DNA of 9,278 nt from Gemmataceae bacterium (GTDB lineage: Bacteria > Planctomycetota > Planctomycetia > Gemmatales > Gemmataceae), in NCBI GenBank assembly GCA_947474875.1, contig CANJKY010000081.1, positions 1 through 9,278 on the forward strand, read 5' to 3'. The notes below the pieces were generated by a model that worked only from the letters and a program-made list of their open reading frames with translations, was not told the origin of the DNA and ran no database searches. Position 1 is the first letter of the stretch; every line of letters starts with the position of its first letter. Below, in pieces: positions 1-6,960 of this stretch. Both the position numbers and the translations under genes were made by a program.

Positions 1-1395
1 ATCTTTTTCGGCGAGTTGGCCGAGCGGTGCAGCTTCTACGGCATGCGGGGGCTGCTTGCCACCTACCTGATCCTGGTGTTCGGCAAGGAGAAGTCGGAGG
101 CGAGCGAGGTCGTCCACCTGTACATGGCCGGGTGCTTCGCCACCGGGCTAATCGGCGGGTTCATCGCCGACCGGTTCCTGGGCAAGTACTGGACGATCGT
201 GCTGTTCGCCGTGCCGTACGTGATCGGGCAAATCCTGATCGGCATGGGCGACCTGACGCTCATGTACGTGGCGCTGGTGATCCTGGCGTTCGGCAGCGGG
301 GTCATCAAACCAAACATCTCCACCCTGATGGGGATGACCTACGACCAGCAGCGGCCGGGACAGGAGCTGCTCCGCAGCCGGGCGTTCGGTTACTTCTACA
401 TGGCCATCAACGTCGGCTCGCTGCTGGCCTACCAGATCTGCCCGCTGATCCGCGACTACTTCGGCGGGTACGACGCGGAGACGAAGGCCCTCACCGACCC
501 GAAGACCGGCTACCTGGCCGGGTTCCTGTTCCCGGCGGCGCTCATGGCGGTGGCGCTGGTCATCTTCACCGTCGGCAAGCCGTTCTACGCCCGGGAGGCG
601 ATCGGGGCGAACCGCGAGCCGGACCCCACCCCGGCGGCGGACAAGTGGCGGGTGGTCGGACGGCTGGGCGGGCTGTTCGCCCTGGTCCTGTTCTTCTGGC
701 TCGTGTTCGACCAGAAGGCGACCACCTGGATTTACTTTGCCGGCGACTACCTCGACGTCGACGTCACCACCCCGTTCCCGATCAACGGCAAAACCGCCTG
801 GCGGATTCCGCCCGAGAGCCTTGCGTCGGCCAACCCGTTCCTCATCATCTGCTTCGTCCCGCTGCTCAACATGCTGTTCTCCCGGCTGGCCGCACTGGGG
901 GTGCGGGTGCGGCCGACGGACAAGATCACCGCCGGGTTCCTGCTCACCGCCGGGGCGTGCGGGCTGCACGCGCTTGCCGGGGCGATGGCCACCCACGCGG
1001 ACGGGTCGATCCACCGAGTGTCGGTCGGGTGGCAACTGTCCGCCTACGTGTCCCTGACGCTGGCCGAGGTGCTCATCTCCGTCACCGGGCTGGAACTGGC
1101 GTACACCGCCGCCCCGAAGTCGATGAAGAGCTTCATCACCGCCGTGTGGTTCGTGCCCATCTTCTTCGCCAACCTGCTGTCGTCACAACTGGCCAAGACG
1201 TACCCGAACACCGTGAAGCCGGGCGAAGTGGTGAAGGCCCCGATGTTCGAGCTGTACAAGGTGGAGTTCTTCCCCATCCCGCAGTTCGCCACCGCCCAGG
1301 GGTACTTCCTGTTCCTGGCGGTGCTGCTACTGGTGGTGGCGGGGGCGTTTGTACTGGTGGCGCGGCGGTTCAACCGGACTGCGGAAGCGGCTTAG
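1..1395 (+). CDS. POT/PTR2-family proton-dependent oligopeptide transporter, 5' partial
   Basis: An inner-membrane major-facilitator-superfamily protein of the POT (PTR2) family, which imports di- and tripeptides together with protons. Frame 1 is open from the first base, so the real start lies outside the window; 464 residues remain, probably nearly the whole protein. In window numbering it opens with GELAERCSFYGM (residues 4-15), the ExxER proton-coupling motif of the family (E5, E8, R9) followed by the conserved Y-G. The second family signature, FYMAINVGSL, is at residues 132-141, with KPNIS at 103-107 just before it. Many hydrophobic segments follow, the last at about residues 434-455, before a short basic tail. 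Stop TAG is at 1393-1395 and overlaps the stop of the converging rhodanese gene. The family call is firm; the substrate is inferred. No neighbour suggests a special peptide. Confidence 0.9.
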   Translation: MFFGELAERCSFYGMRGLLATYLILVFGKEKSEASEVVHLYMAGCFATGLIGGFIADRFLGKYWTIVLFAVPYVIGQILIGMGDLTLMYVALVILAFGSGVIKPNISTLMGMTYDQQRPGQELLRSRAFGYFYMAINVGSLLAYQICPLIRDYFGGYDAETKALTDPKTGYLAGFLFPAALMAVALVIFTVGKPFYAREAIGANREPDPTPAADKWRVVGRLGGLFALVLFFWLVFDQKATTWIYFAGDYLDVDVTTPFPINGKTAWRIPPESLASANPFLIICFVPLLNMLFSRLAALGVRVRPTDKITAGFLLTAGACGLHALAGAMATHADGSIHRVSVGWQLSAYVSLTLAEVLISVTGLELAYTAAPKSMKSFITAVWFVPIFFANLLSSQLAKTYPNTVKPGEVVKAPMFELYKVEFFPIPQFATAQGYFLFLAVLLLVVAGAFVLVARRFNRTAEAA

Positions 1396-1718
1396 TAGCG
1401 CGGCACGCGCGGGTCCACCTGCACGCTCCACGCCTCGATGCCGCCGGCCATCGACGCCACGTTCGTCAGGCCGGCTTGCGTCAGCATCACCGCCCCGGTC
1501 AGGCTTCGCACCCCGTGGTGGCAATACACCACCACGAGCGCGTCGGCGGCCGGCTCGATCTCACCGGCCCGCTCCCGCAGTTCGCCGAGCGGGATGAGGG
1601 TGCTGCCCTCGATCCGACAGAGGGCGTACTCCTCCGGCTGGCGGCAGTCGACCAGCACCACCGGCTCGCCGGCGTCGAGCTTGGCCTTCACGGCGGTCGG
1701 GCTGATCTGCTGGATCAT
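1392..1718 (-). CDS. single-domain rhodanese-like sulfurtransferase
   Basis: A 108-residue stand-alone rhodanese domain, predicted cytoplasmic. Such proteins carry sulfur as a persulfide on the active-site cysteine. Visible motifs: VDCRQPEEY (residues 23-31), the CH2A-like N-terminal signature; the active-site loop CHHGVRS (66-72) with Cys66 present, so it should be catalytically competent; and GGIEAW (92-97) followed by a VDPRVPRY tail (101-108). That tail resembles the rhodanese domains found fused to or near MoeB/ThiF-type proteins. The frame stays open a further 46 codons upstream, but that part lies inside ybeY and reads as Arg/Pro-rich shadow sequence. The ATG at 1718-1716 overlaps the ybeY stop as ATGA, indicating translational coupling, so this start is preferred. 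The physiological acceptor is unknown; detoxification, thiolation or tRNA modification are all possible. Confidence 0.9.
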   Translation of the reverse strand: MIQQISPTAVKAKLDAGEPVVLVDCRQPEEYALCRIEGSTLIPLGELRERAGEIEPAADALVVVYCHHGVRSLTGAVMLTQAGLTNVASMAGGIEAWSVQVDPRVPRY

Positions 1719-2164
1719 TGCTCGTCCTCGACGATGTCCGGCAGGCCGATCTTCGTCAGGTACTCCCGCTCCTTGGCCCTCATCTTCCGCTTGTCCCGGT
1801 CGGTCTTGTCGAAATACCCGCACAGGTGCAGGCAGCCGTGGATGACGTACAGGCACAGCTCGACGTGGACCGGGTGCCCCCGCTCGTCCGCCTCCCGCTT
1901 CGCCACCCCCGCCCCGATGGCGATGTCCCCCTCCAACTTCTTGGCGTCCGCCGCGGAGTACGGGAAGGTGAGTACGTCGGTCGGCTCGTCGTGGTTCAGG
2001 TGCCGCTTGTTCAGCATGTGAATGGTGGCGTCGTCCATGACGGCGAACGTCACCTTGGCCGCCGCCACGCCCTCCCCTGCGAGGACGGCCGTGGCGGCGG
2101 CCTTCAGCCCCTGGTAGTCGAGTTCGACCAGTTCCTGCTGGTTCTTCACCGAGATTGAGATCAT
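1715..2164 (-). CDS. ybeY: endoribonuclease YbeY (rRNA maturation factor)
   Basis: A 149-residue UPF0054/YbeY protein, of normal family length. YbeY is a single-strand metallo-endoribonuclease needed for 16S rRNA 3'-end maturation and 70S ribosome quality control. The central conserved segment is RHLNHDEPTDVLTF (residues 54-67). The metal-binding segment is HGCLHLCGYFD (109-119). The first two ligand positions are His109 and His113, but the third, normally His at +10 from the first, is Asp119. Start ATG at 2164-2162 gives the expected N-terminus; another ATG eight bases upstream is out of frame, and no strong Shine-Dalgarno sequence is seen. It begins 28 bases after the stop of the upstream membrane-protein gene and overlaps the downstream rhodanese gene as ATGA. 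The usual partners phoH and the HD-family hydrolase gene are absent here. Confidence 0.93.
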   Translation of the reverse strand: MISISVKNQQELVELDYQGLKAAATAVLAGEGVAAAKVTFAVMDDATIHMLNKRHLNHDEPTDVLTFPYSAADAKKLEGDIAIGAGVAKREADERGHPVHVELCLYVIHGCLHLCGYFDKTDRDKRKMRAKEREYLTKIGLPDIVEDEQ

Positions 2165-2192
2165 GCCGGCATGATATGAGGGCTGCGGGTCG

Positions 2193-3098
2193 TCAGTCCG
2201 ACGCCTTCGTCTCCACGTCGATGCCGAGCAGTTTCCACTCCCGGTCCTGGGGCACGTACTTCAGTTTGAACAGGATGTTCGCGGGCTGGGACTTGTACTG
2301 GCCTTCCACCTGCATCACCCCGTCGCCGTCGACGGCGGCCGGTTTCGTCACCGTCGGCACCACCTTCTCCACCGCCGACAGGTCGATCCCCTTCTCGACG
2401 AACACGTGGAAGTTGTCCTTCAGTTCGGCCGCCGTCTTCTGCTCCCGGAACTGCTTCGACAGCCCGGCGTGGAACGCGGTGAAGTCGTCCGCCTTGACCG
2501 CACGGTGGAACGCGGCCATGTCACGGTTGATCAGCTTCTTCAGGTCCGCTTCGGACGGCACCGTCGGCCGTTCGCCGCCGGCCGCGGCAGTCCCACCGCC
2601 CGCCGTCACATCATCCACGGACCAGGTCTTGCCGTCGAACGCGAGGCGGATCGTCACGGGGGTCGTGGTGCCGTCTTTCAGAGTGGCGGTGCCGGTCAAC
2701 TCCCCCGTGCCGGTGTTGTTCTGCCGGTTGCTCTGGTTGCCCGTCCAGGCTACGGACTGGAACTCGGTCAGCCGCGCCTTCTTCATGTTCGCGGCGAACT
2801 GCTCCTGGGTGTACCTCGACTTGAACCCCGCCGAGGTCTGCGCGTACGCCCCGGCGGTGTCGCCGGAGCCGACCTTGACGAGGAACCCGTCCGCCAGTTC
2901 GACCACTGCCTTCGCCTGCCCGTACAGCCAGTAGCCGCCGAAGCCGCACGCGCCCAGGCACACCGCCCCGATCACCCCCAGGATGATCAGGATCACCGGC
3001 AGGGCGCTTTTCTTCTTCGCCGGGCGGTCGCCGCGGCCGGGGCGATCGCCCGGGTCATCAAGGCGGTCGTTGCGGTCGCGGTCGTCGTAGTTGGGCAT
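2193..3098 (-). CDS. single-pass membrane protein with two probable NTF2-like units
   Basis: A 301-residue protein of unrecognised specific function. Residues 1-31 are hydrophilic and rich in Asp, Arg and Gly, ending in a basic KKK stop; residues 32-59 form one hydrophobic membrane span; the remainder is soluble and probably extracytoplasmic. Two similar-looking units follow. Unit one (about 62-162) contains a GDTAGAYAQTS stretch and ends in FDGKTWSVDDV; unit two (about 184-296) contains KADDFTAFHAGLS and ends in REWKLLGIDVE. A Gly/Ala-rich linker at 166-175 lies between them. Short helices followed by beta strands ending in an aromatic 'W' strand are typical of NTF2-like (DUF4878/DUF3887-type) folds; this is a judgement from pattern, not a search. 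GGAG lies about 9 bases before the ATG. It sits 50 bases after parA and 28 before ybeY, in the same orientation. Confidence 0.8.
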   Translation of the reverse strand: MPNYDDRDRNDRLDDPGDRPGRGDRPAKKKSALPVILIILGVIGAVCLGACGFGGYWLYGQAKAVVELADGFLVKVGSGDTAGAYAQTSAGFKSRYTQEQFAANMKKARLTEFQSVAWTGNQSNRQNNTGTGELTGTATLKDGTTTPVTIRLAFDGKTWSVDDVTAGGGTAAAGGERPTVPSEADLKKLINRDMAAFHRAVKADDFTAFHAGLSKQFREQKTAAELKDNFHVFVEKGIDLSAVEKVVPTVTKPAAVDGDGVMQVEGQYKSQPANILFKLKYVPQDREWKLLGIDVETKASD

Positions 3099-3148
3099 CG
3101 GGACGGCTCCGTTGTTGGGGAGAAACGCACCCGGTGCAGTCTATCCGC

Positions 3149-4009
3149 TCACGCCGCCGCGGGTTCGAGATTCGCCGCCACCGGCACCGGCATTGTCTCC
3201 GGCACGGCCGCCGGGCCGACGTCCACGCAGCCGGCCACCTCGTTGGCGAGGGCGGCGTAGTCGGTGGCGCCGGGGCACGTCGGGGCGTACCGAAATATGC
3301 TCTTGCCGAAGCTCGGGCATTCGGCCAGCTTCACGTTGCGGCGGATTCTGGTGTCGAACACTTTGGCGTCGGCCCACGGCACCGGTTGACCGCGGGACTT
3401 GTCCAGGAACGCGGTCAGGTCGGCCACCACCTCGTGGGCCAGCTTCGTCTGGGTGTCGAACAGGCACACCACCACGCCGGTGACTTTCAACCGCGGGTTG
3501 ATGCGGCGGGCGACGATAGCGGTGGTTTCGAGCAGTTTGCTCAGCCCGTGCAGGGCGAGGAAGTGCGGTTGGAGCGGGATGACCACCTCGTCCGCCGCCG
3601 CCAGCGCGTTCAGGGTGAGTACGCCGAGCGACGGCCCGCAGTCCATCAGCATGTAATCGAAGTCCGTCGAGTCCTGAGCGAGCGCCTCCCGCAGGATCAC
3701 CTCCCGCCCGACCACCCCCGCCAGCTCCACCTCGGCGGCGGCCAGGTTGATGTCGGCCGGGCACAGCCACAGGTTGTCGTCCGCCTGCTTCCGCACGTCG
3801 GCCAGTGGCCGGTTGCTGACCAGCACGTCGTACAGGCTCGGCCCGCTGCCGTCCGGCTCGCACCCCAGGTGCGTGGTGGCGTGCGCCTGGGGGTCCAGAT
3901 CCAGCACACACCCCCGGTAGCCGGCGGCGGCGAGGGCGGCGGCGAGGTTGACGGTGGTGGTGGTTTTGCCGACCCCGCCTTTCTGGTTGAGGATGGCGAT
4001 GCGTCGCAT
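3149..4009 (-). CDS. ParA/Soj-like P-loop ATPase
   Basis: A 286-residue ParA/MinD-superfamily ATPase of the Soj type; these dimerise on ATP and bind DNA nonspecifically to position chromosomes, plasmids or protein cargo. The deviant Walker A motif is KGGVGKTT (residues 10-17, signature Lys10 and catalytic Lys15). The Walker A' region is LDLDPQAH (36-43), and Walker B is MLMDCGPSLG (120-129). The C-terminal FDTRIRRN (218-225) and AECPSFGKSIFRY (229-241) are characteristic of chromosomal and plasmid ParA. Residues 260-286 form a Pro/Ala/Val-rich tail. The frame is open 18 codons further upstream, but the ATG at 4009-4007 is preferred because AGGA (in GCAGGAACCAC) lies directly before it and the N-terminal MRRIAILNQKGG is standard. 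No ParB gene or parS-like site was found nearby, so it is an orphan here. It heads the leftward four-gene cluster. Confidence 0.92.
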   Translation of the reverse strand: MRRIAILNQKGGVGKTTTTVNLAAALAAAGYRGCVLDLDPQAHATTHLGCEPDGSGPSLYDVLVSNRPLADVRKQADDNLWLCPADINLAAAEVELAGVVGREVILREALAQDSTDFDYMLMDCGPSLGVLTLNALAAADEVVIPLQPHFLALHGLSKLLETTAIVARRINPRLKVTGVVVCLFDTQTKLAHEVVADLTAFLDKSRGQPVPWADAKVFDTRIRRNVKLAECPSFGKSIFRYAPTCPGATDYAALANEVAGCVDVGPAAVPETMPVPVAANLEPAAA

Positions 4010-4031
4010 GGTGGTTCCTGCTCCTGGTGGC

Positions 4032-4059
4032 TTGCCGGCGAAATTGCCCGGCTTATAAC
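4032..4059 (+). promoter_or_regulatory. candidate promoter for glutamine synthetase
   Basis: TTGCCG (4032-4037) is separated by 16 bases from TATAAC (4054-4059), giving a sigma70-like match of 4/6 and 5/6. It would start transcription near 4066 and leave a leader of roughly 105 bases before the GS start codon. This is a pattern match only; planctomycete promoter rules are poorly known. Confidence 0.35.
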
Positions 4060-4081
4060 GCACCTATCCTCTCCCGGACTA
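4052..4081 (-). promoter_or_regulatory. candidate promoter for the parA operon
   Basis: On the minus strand TATAAG (complement of 4052-4057) is a 5/6 match to a -10 box, about 42 bases before the parA start codon. The -35 candidate TAGTCC (complement of 4076-4081) is weak. The core overlaps the plus-strand -10 candidate through the palindrome TTATAA at 4053-4058. Confidence 0.28.
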
Positions 4082-4170
4082 GCCCAACCAGCCTGCCGCA
4101 CGGCGGCCCGATCCTGGCGCGTCCGCACCCCACACAGTCCGTTCCTTCCTCTTTTTCGGAGCGCACCCGG

Positions 4171-6354
4171 ATGGGTATGAACGCACGCCAGCAGGCGATC
4201 CAGGCCATCGCCAGCACCTACCACCAGTTGGACAACCTGGACTTCCGCACCGAGCACATCAAGGACCTGTTCGGGGTGAACGTGTTCCACGAGGAGGAGC
4301 AGAAGGCCCGCCTGCCCAAGCCGGTGTTCAAAGCCTTGCAGAAAACGATCAAGCTGGGCGTGCCGCTCGACCCGACCGTCGCCGACGCGGTGGCCAGCGC
4401 GATGAAGGACTGGGCGATCGAGCACGGGGCCACGCACTACACCCACCTATTCCAGCCGATGACCGGGCTGACGGCCGAGAAGCACGACAGCTTCCTCAAC
4501 CCGACCGGCACCGGCGCGGCCATCGCCGAGTTCAGCGGCAAGGAGCTGGTGAAGGGCGAGCCGGACGCCAGCAGCTTCCCGAGCGGCGGCATCCGGGCGA
4601 CGTTCGAGGCCCGCGGGTACACCGGCTGGGATCCGACCAGCCCGGCGTACATCCGGGAGACGCCGAACGGGGCCACCCTGGTCATCCCGACGGTGTTCGT
4701 GTCGTGGACGGGCGAGGCGCTGGATAAGAAGACGCCGCTGCTGCGGAGCATGGAGGCGCTCAGCACCCAGGCGCTCCGCATCCTGCGACTGTTCGGCAAC
4801 ACCGAGGCCAAGAAGGTGTACACCACCGTCGGCCCGGAGCAGGAATACTTCCTGATCGACAAGAACTTCGTCTACTCCCGCCCGGACCTGCTGAACGCCG
4901 GTCGCACCGTGTTCGGGGCCAAGCCGCCGAAGGGCCAGGAGCTGGAGGACCAGTACTTCGGCACCATCCCCGAGCGGGTGATCGCGTGTATGGCCGACGC
5001 CGAAGCCGAGATGTTCAAGCTGGGCATCCCGGTGAAGACGCGGCACAACGAGGTGGCCCCCAGCCAGTACGAGATCGCCCCCATCTTCGAAGACAGCAAC
5101 CTGGCCACGGACCACAACCAGCTGACCATGGACGTGCTGCGGCGGACGGCCGAGAAGTACGACCTGGTGTGCCTGATGCACGAGAAGCCGTTCGCCGGCA
5201 TTAACGGCAGCGGCAAGCACAACAACTGGAGCATGTCCACCGACACCGGCGAGAACCTGCTCAACCCCGGCGACACCCCGCACGACAACGCCCAGTTCCT
5301 GGTGTACTGCGTGGCGGTGATTCGCGCCGTCGCCAAATACCCGGAGCTGCTGCGGGTGAGCGTGGCCAGCGCCGGCAACGACCACCGGCTGGGGGCGAAC
5401 GAGGCCCCGCCGGCCATCATCAGCATCTTCCTCGGTGACCAACTCCAGGACGTGATGGACCAGTTGGAGCGGAGCGACCTGAAGAGCACCAAGCAGGGCG
5501 GGTTCATGGAGGTGGGCGTGAGTGTGCTGCCCAAGCTGCCGAAGGACGCCGGCGACCGCAACCGCACCAGCCCGTTCGCGTTCACCGGCAACAAGTTCGA
5601 GTTCCGGGCCGTCGGCAGCAGCTTCAGCATCAGCGGGCCGAACGTGGTGCTGAACACCATCGTGGCCGAGAGCCTGGACTTCATCGCCACCAAGCTGGAG
5701 GGCGACACCAAGGGCGGGAAGCCGCTGGCCAAGGCCATCCAGGACCTGCTGCCGGGCATCCTGAAGGAGTCGAAGAAGGTGGTGTTCAACGGCGACGGGT
5801 ACAGCGAGGAGTGGCACAAGGAGGCGGAGAAGCGGGGGCTGCCGAACCTGAAGAACACGGTGGACGCCATCCCCACGCTCATCCGCAAGGACACCATCGA
5901 CCTGTTCGGCAAGTACAAGGTGCTGAGCGAGCGAGAGCTGAACGCCCGATACACCATCTTCTGCGAGAGCTACGTGAAGACGGTGAACATCGAGGCTAAC
6001 CTGATGCTCAGCATGGGCAAGACGATGATCCTGCCCGCCGCCGTGCGGTACCAGGGGCAGGTGGCGACGGCGGTGAACGCGGCCAAGGCGGCCGGGGTGG
6101 ATGCGTCCGCCCAGGTGGACCACCTGAAGGAGCTGACCGCCGCGCTCACCACCTTCCAGAAGGCGCTGGCCGCCCTGGAGAAGGCGCACGGGCACCACGC
6201 GGACGGCACCCCCTACGACCACGCCAAGCACTTCCGCGACCACGTGCTGCCGAAGATGGCCGACCTCCGCACCGCCGCCGACTCGCTGGAAACGATGGTG
6301 GCCGACGACCTGTGGCCGCTGCCGACGTACCAGGAGATGTTGTTCATCAAGTAA
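4171..6354 (+). CDS. glnN: type III glutamine synthetase (GSIII)
   Basis: A 727-residue cytoplasmic glutamine synthetase of the large type III class (usually about 700-730 residues, against about 470 for GlnA type I). It makes glutamine from glutamate, ammonia and ATP. Motifs in order: FPSGGIRATFEARGYTGWDP (residues 136-155), typical of the GSIII N-terminal part; GPEQEYF (221-227) with metal-binding glutamates; RHNEVAPSQYE (291-301); the ATP/glutamate-binding INGSGKHNNWS (344-354); and TSPFAFTGNKFEFR (466-479) near the active site. The C-terminal extension is helical and His/Ala-rich. The ATG at 4171 is chosen because CGGAG (4157-4161) lies nine bases upstream; an ATG six bases later is possible. 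Upstream in-frame sequence is the leader, not protein-like. No type I glnA, PII or amtB gene is adjacent. It is divergent from parA and followed by a strong hairpin. Confidence 0.97.
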   Translation: MGMNARQQAIQAIASTYHQLDNLDFRTEHIKDLFGVNVFHEEEQKARLPKPVFKALQKTIKLGVPLDPTVADAVASAMKDWAIEHGATHYTHLFQPMTGLTAEKHDSFLNPTGTGAAIAEFSGKELVKGEPDASSFPSGGIRATFEARGYTGWDPTSPAYIRETPNGATLVIPTVFVSWTGEALDKKTPLLRSMEALSTQALRILRLFGNTEAKKVYTTVGPEQEYFLIDKNFVYSRPDLLNAGRTVFGAKPPKGQELEDQYFGTIPERVIACMADAEAEMFKLGIPVKTRHNEVAPSQYEIAPIFEDSNLATDHNQLTMDVLRRTAEKYDLVCLMHEKPFAGINGSGKHNNWSMSTDTGENLLNPGDTPHDNAQFLVYCVAVIRAVAKYPELLRVSVASAGNDHRLGANEAPPAIISIFLGDQLQDVMDQLERSDLKSTKQGGFMEVGVSVLPKLPKDAGDRNRTSPFAFTGNKFEFRAVGSSFSISGPNVVLNTIVAESLDFIATKLEGDTKGGKPLAKAIQDLLPGILKESKKVVFNGDGYSEEWHKEAEKRGLPNLKNTVDAIPTLIRKDTIDLFGKYKVLSERELNARYTIFCESYVKTVNIEANLMLSMGKTMILPAAVRYQGQVATAVNAAKAAGVDASAQVDHLKELTAALTTFQKALAALEKAHGHHADGTPYDHAKHFRDHVLPKMADLRTAADSLETMVADDLWPLPTYQEMLFIK

Positions 6355-6363
6355 CAGCCTTCG

Positions 6364-6404
6364 CCGCCAGAGGCCGGCGCGACGATCGCGCCGGCCTCCG
6401 GCGG
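6364..6404 (+). terminator. GC-rich hairpin after glutamine synthetase
   Basis: AGGCCGGCGCG (6371-6381) pairs perfectly with CGCGCCGGCCT (6387-6397) around a 5-base loop. After a 2-base internal loop, CCGCC (6364-6368) pairs with GGCGG (6400-6404). It begins 10 bases after the GS stop. There is no T-run directly behind it, so it may act as a transcript 3'-end stabiliser or a weak terminator and not a classical rho-independent one. Confidence 0.55.
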
Positions 6405-6615
6405 ACACGGCCCTCATTTCCCTCCAGCCCGCCCGCCGATCCCCGTCTCGTGTCTCGCGTGGCCTGTCGTGGTCGGCCGCATACCCGCGCTGTCGCCCGC
6501 CCACCTACTGTCTGGTTGTCCACCTCTGTGTTGCGCACGTCCGCGGCTCTCACCCCGCTCTCAGCACCTGTCCGCGGCGTACGGGTACACTCCGCCCCTT
6601 AACCCGAGGGCCGTC
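6405..6615. other. gene-free pyrimidine-rich spacer
   Basis: No convincing gene on either strand. The plus strand is rich in C and T with many short TGTC/GTCT-type words. A 9-base direct repeat GTCCGCGGC occurs at 6539-6547 and 6570-6578. A TACACT word at 6586-6591, about 25 bases before the GTG of the next gene, could be a -10 box, but no -35 match was found at the right spacing. Confidence 0.4.
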
Positions 6616-6855
6616 GTGACCGAACCCGAGCAAACGTCGCTGCCACGAAAGCGGCCGAAAATCACCGGCACCGTGACCGGCCGACCGTGCGCGCGGTGCG
6701 GCACCGGCCGCACCCGCTCCCCGCACGCCCGCCTGTGCCCGAATTGCCGGCGGTTGGCGTTGCGAGACCGCCCGCCCACCTCCCCCACCGGGGCAACGAA
6801 GAAGCCGGCGAAGATGGGGGGTTCTGGAACTTCTCAACACCCGGACGCGTCATGA
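6616..6855 (+). CDS. small zinc-ribbon-like protein
   Basis: A 79-residue hypothetical protein. Its only recognisable element is a CxxC-x12-CxxC pattern: CARCG starting near residue 24 and CPNCRR near residues 39-44, as in a short zinc ribbon that could bind nucleic acid or protein. The flanks are rich in Arg, Lys, Pro and Thr (basic, probably disordered), including an RKRPK-like cluster before the ribbon. The GTG at 6616 is chosen because GAGGG (6606-6610) lies five bases upstream. The same frame stays open further 5', but that part looks like noncoding Pro/Ser/Arg shadow. It stands alone between the glutamine synthetase hairpin and a fibre-like gene. The evidence is the paired cysteines and the ribosome-binding site; the function is unknown, and a false gene cannot be excluded. 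Confidence 0.5.
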   Translation: MTEPEQTSLPRKRPKITGTVTGRPCARCGTGRTRSPHARLCPNCRRLALRDRPPTSPTGATKKPAKMGGSGTSQHPDAS

Positions 6856-6886
6856 CCTACATCTCTTGACGGTTCGACCTGTGGTT

Positions 6887-6913
6887 CACCCGATCCGACC
6901 GCCTCCTCGGGTG
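6887..6913 (+). other. stem-loop in the leader of the fibre-like gene
   Basis: CACCCGA (6887-6893) pairs perfectly with TCGGGTG (6907-6913) around a 13-base loop. A second small hairpin, GGCT-GGC-AGCC, follows at once. An 8-base word CGATCCGA occurs at 6891-6898 and again at 6937-6944. No T-run follows. It could end the upstream small gene or act as a leader structure. Confidence 0.35.
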
Positions 6914-6950
6914 GGCTGGCAGCCGCCCCCGCTGGCCGATCCGATTAGCT

Positions 6951-6957
6951 GGAGGAG
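6951..6957 (+). promoter_or_regulatory. strong Shine-Dalgarno site of the fibre-like gene
   Basis: GGAGGAG ends three bases before the ATG at 6961, and its GGAGG core is five bases away. It decides the start: a TTG at 6958 is too close to it and an ATG at 6973 too far. It is the strongest ribosome-binding site in the window. Confidence 0.7.
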
Positions 6958-6960
6958 TTG

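Noticed and set aside
1719..1856. An N-terminal extension of the rhodanese gene by 46 codons.
   Set aside because: The extension lies inside ybeY and is Arg/Pro/Gln-rich; the ATGA overlap at 1718-1715 gives a natural coupled start, and the domain begins there.
27..2021. A 664-codon plus-strand open frame running across the transporter, the rhodanese gene and part of ybeY.
   Set aside because: It is Arg/Pro/His/Gly-rich with no motif and overlaps three recognisable genes; long shadow frames are expected in DNA with very high third-position GC.
4027..4170. A 48-codon upstream extension of glutamine synthetase.
   Set aside because: It covers the divergent promoter region, is not protein-like, and CGGAG precedes the ATG at 4171 at good spacing.
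4447..6504. A 685-codon minus-strand open frame antisense to glutamine synthetase.
   Set aside because: It is a codon-bias shadow of the GS gene, rich in Val, Leu, Arg, His and Gly with no recognisable domain, while the plus strand encodes all GSIII motifs.
6550..6840. Minus-strand open frames opposite the zinc-ribbon gene.
   Set aside because: They are Arg/Gly-rich without motifs, while the plus strand has ordered CxxC pairs and a ribosome-binding site.
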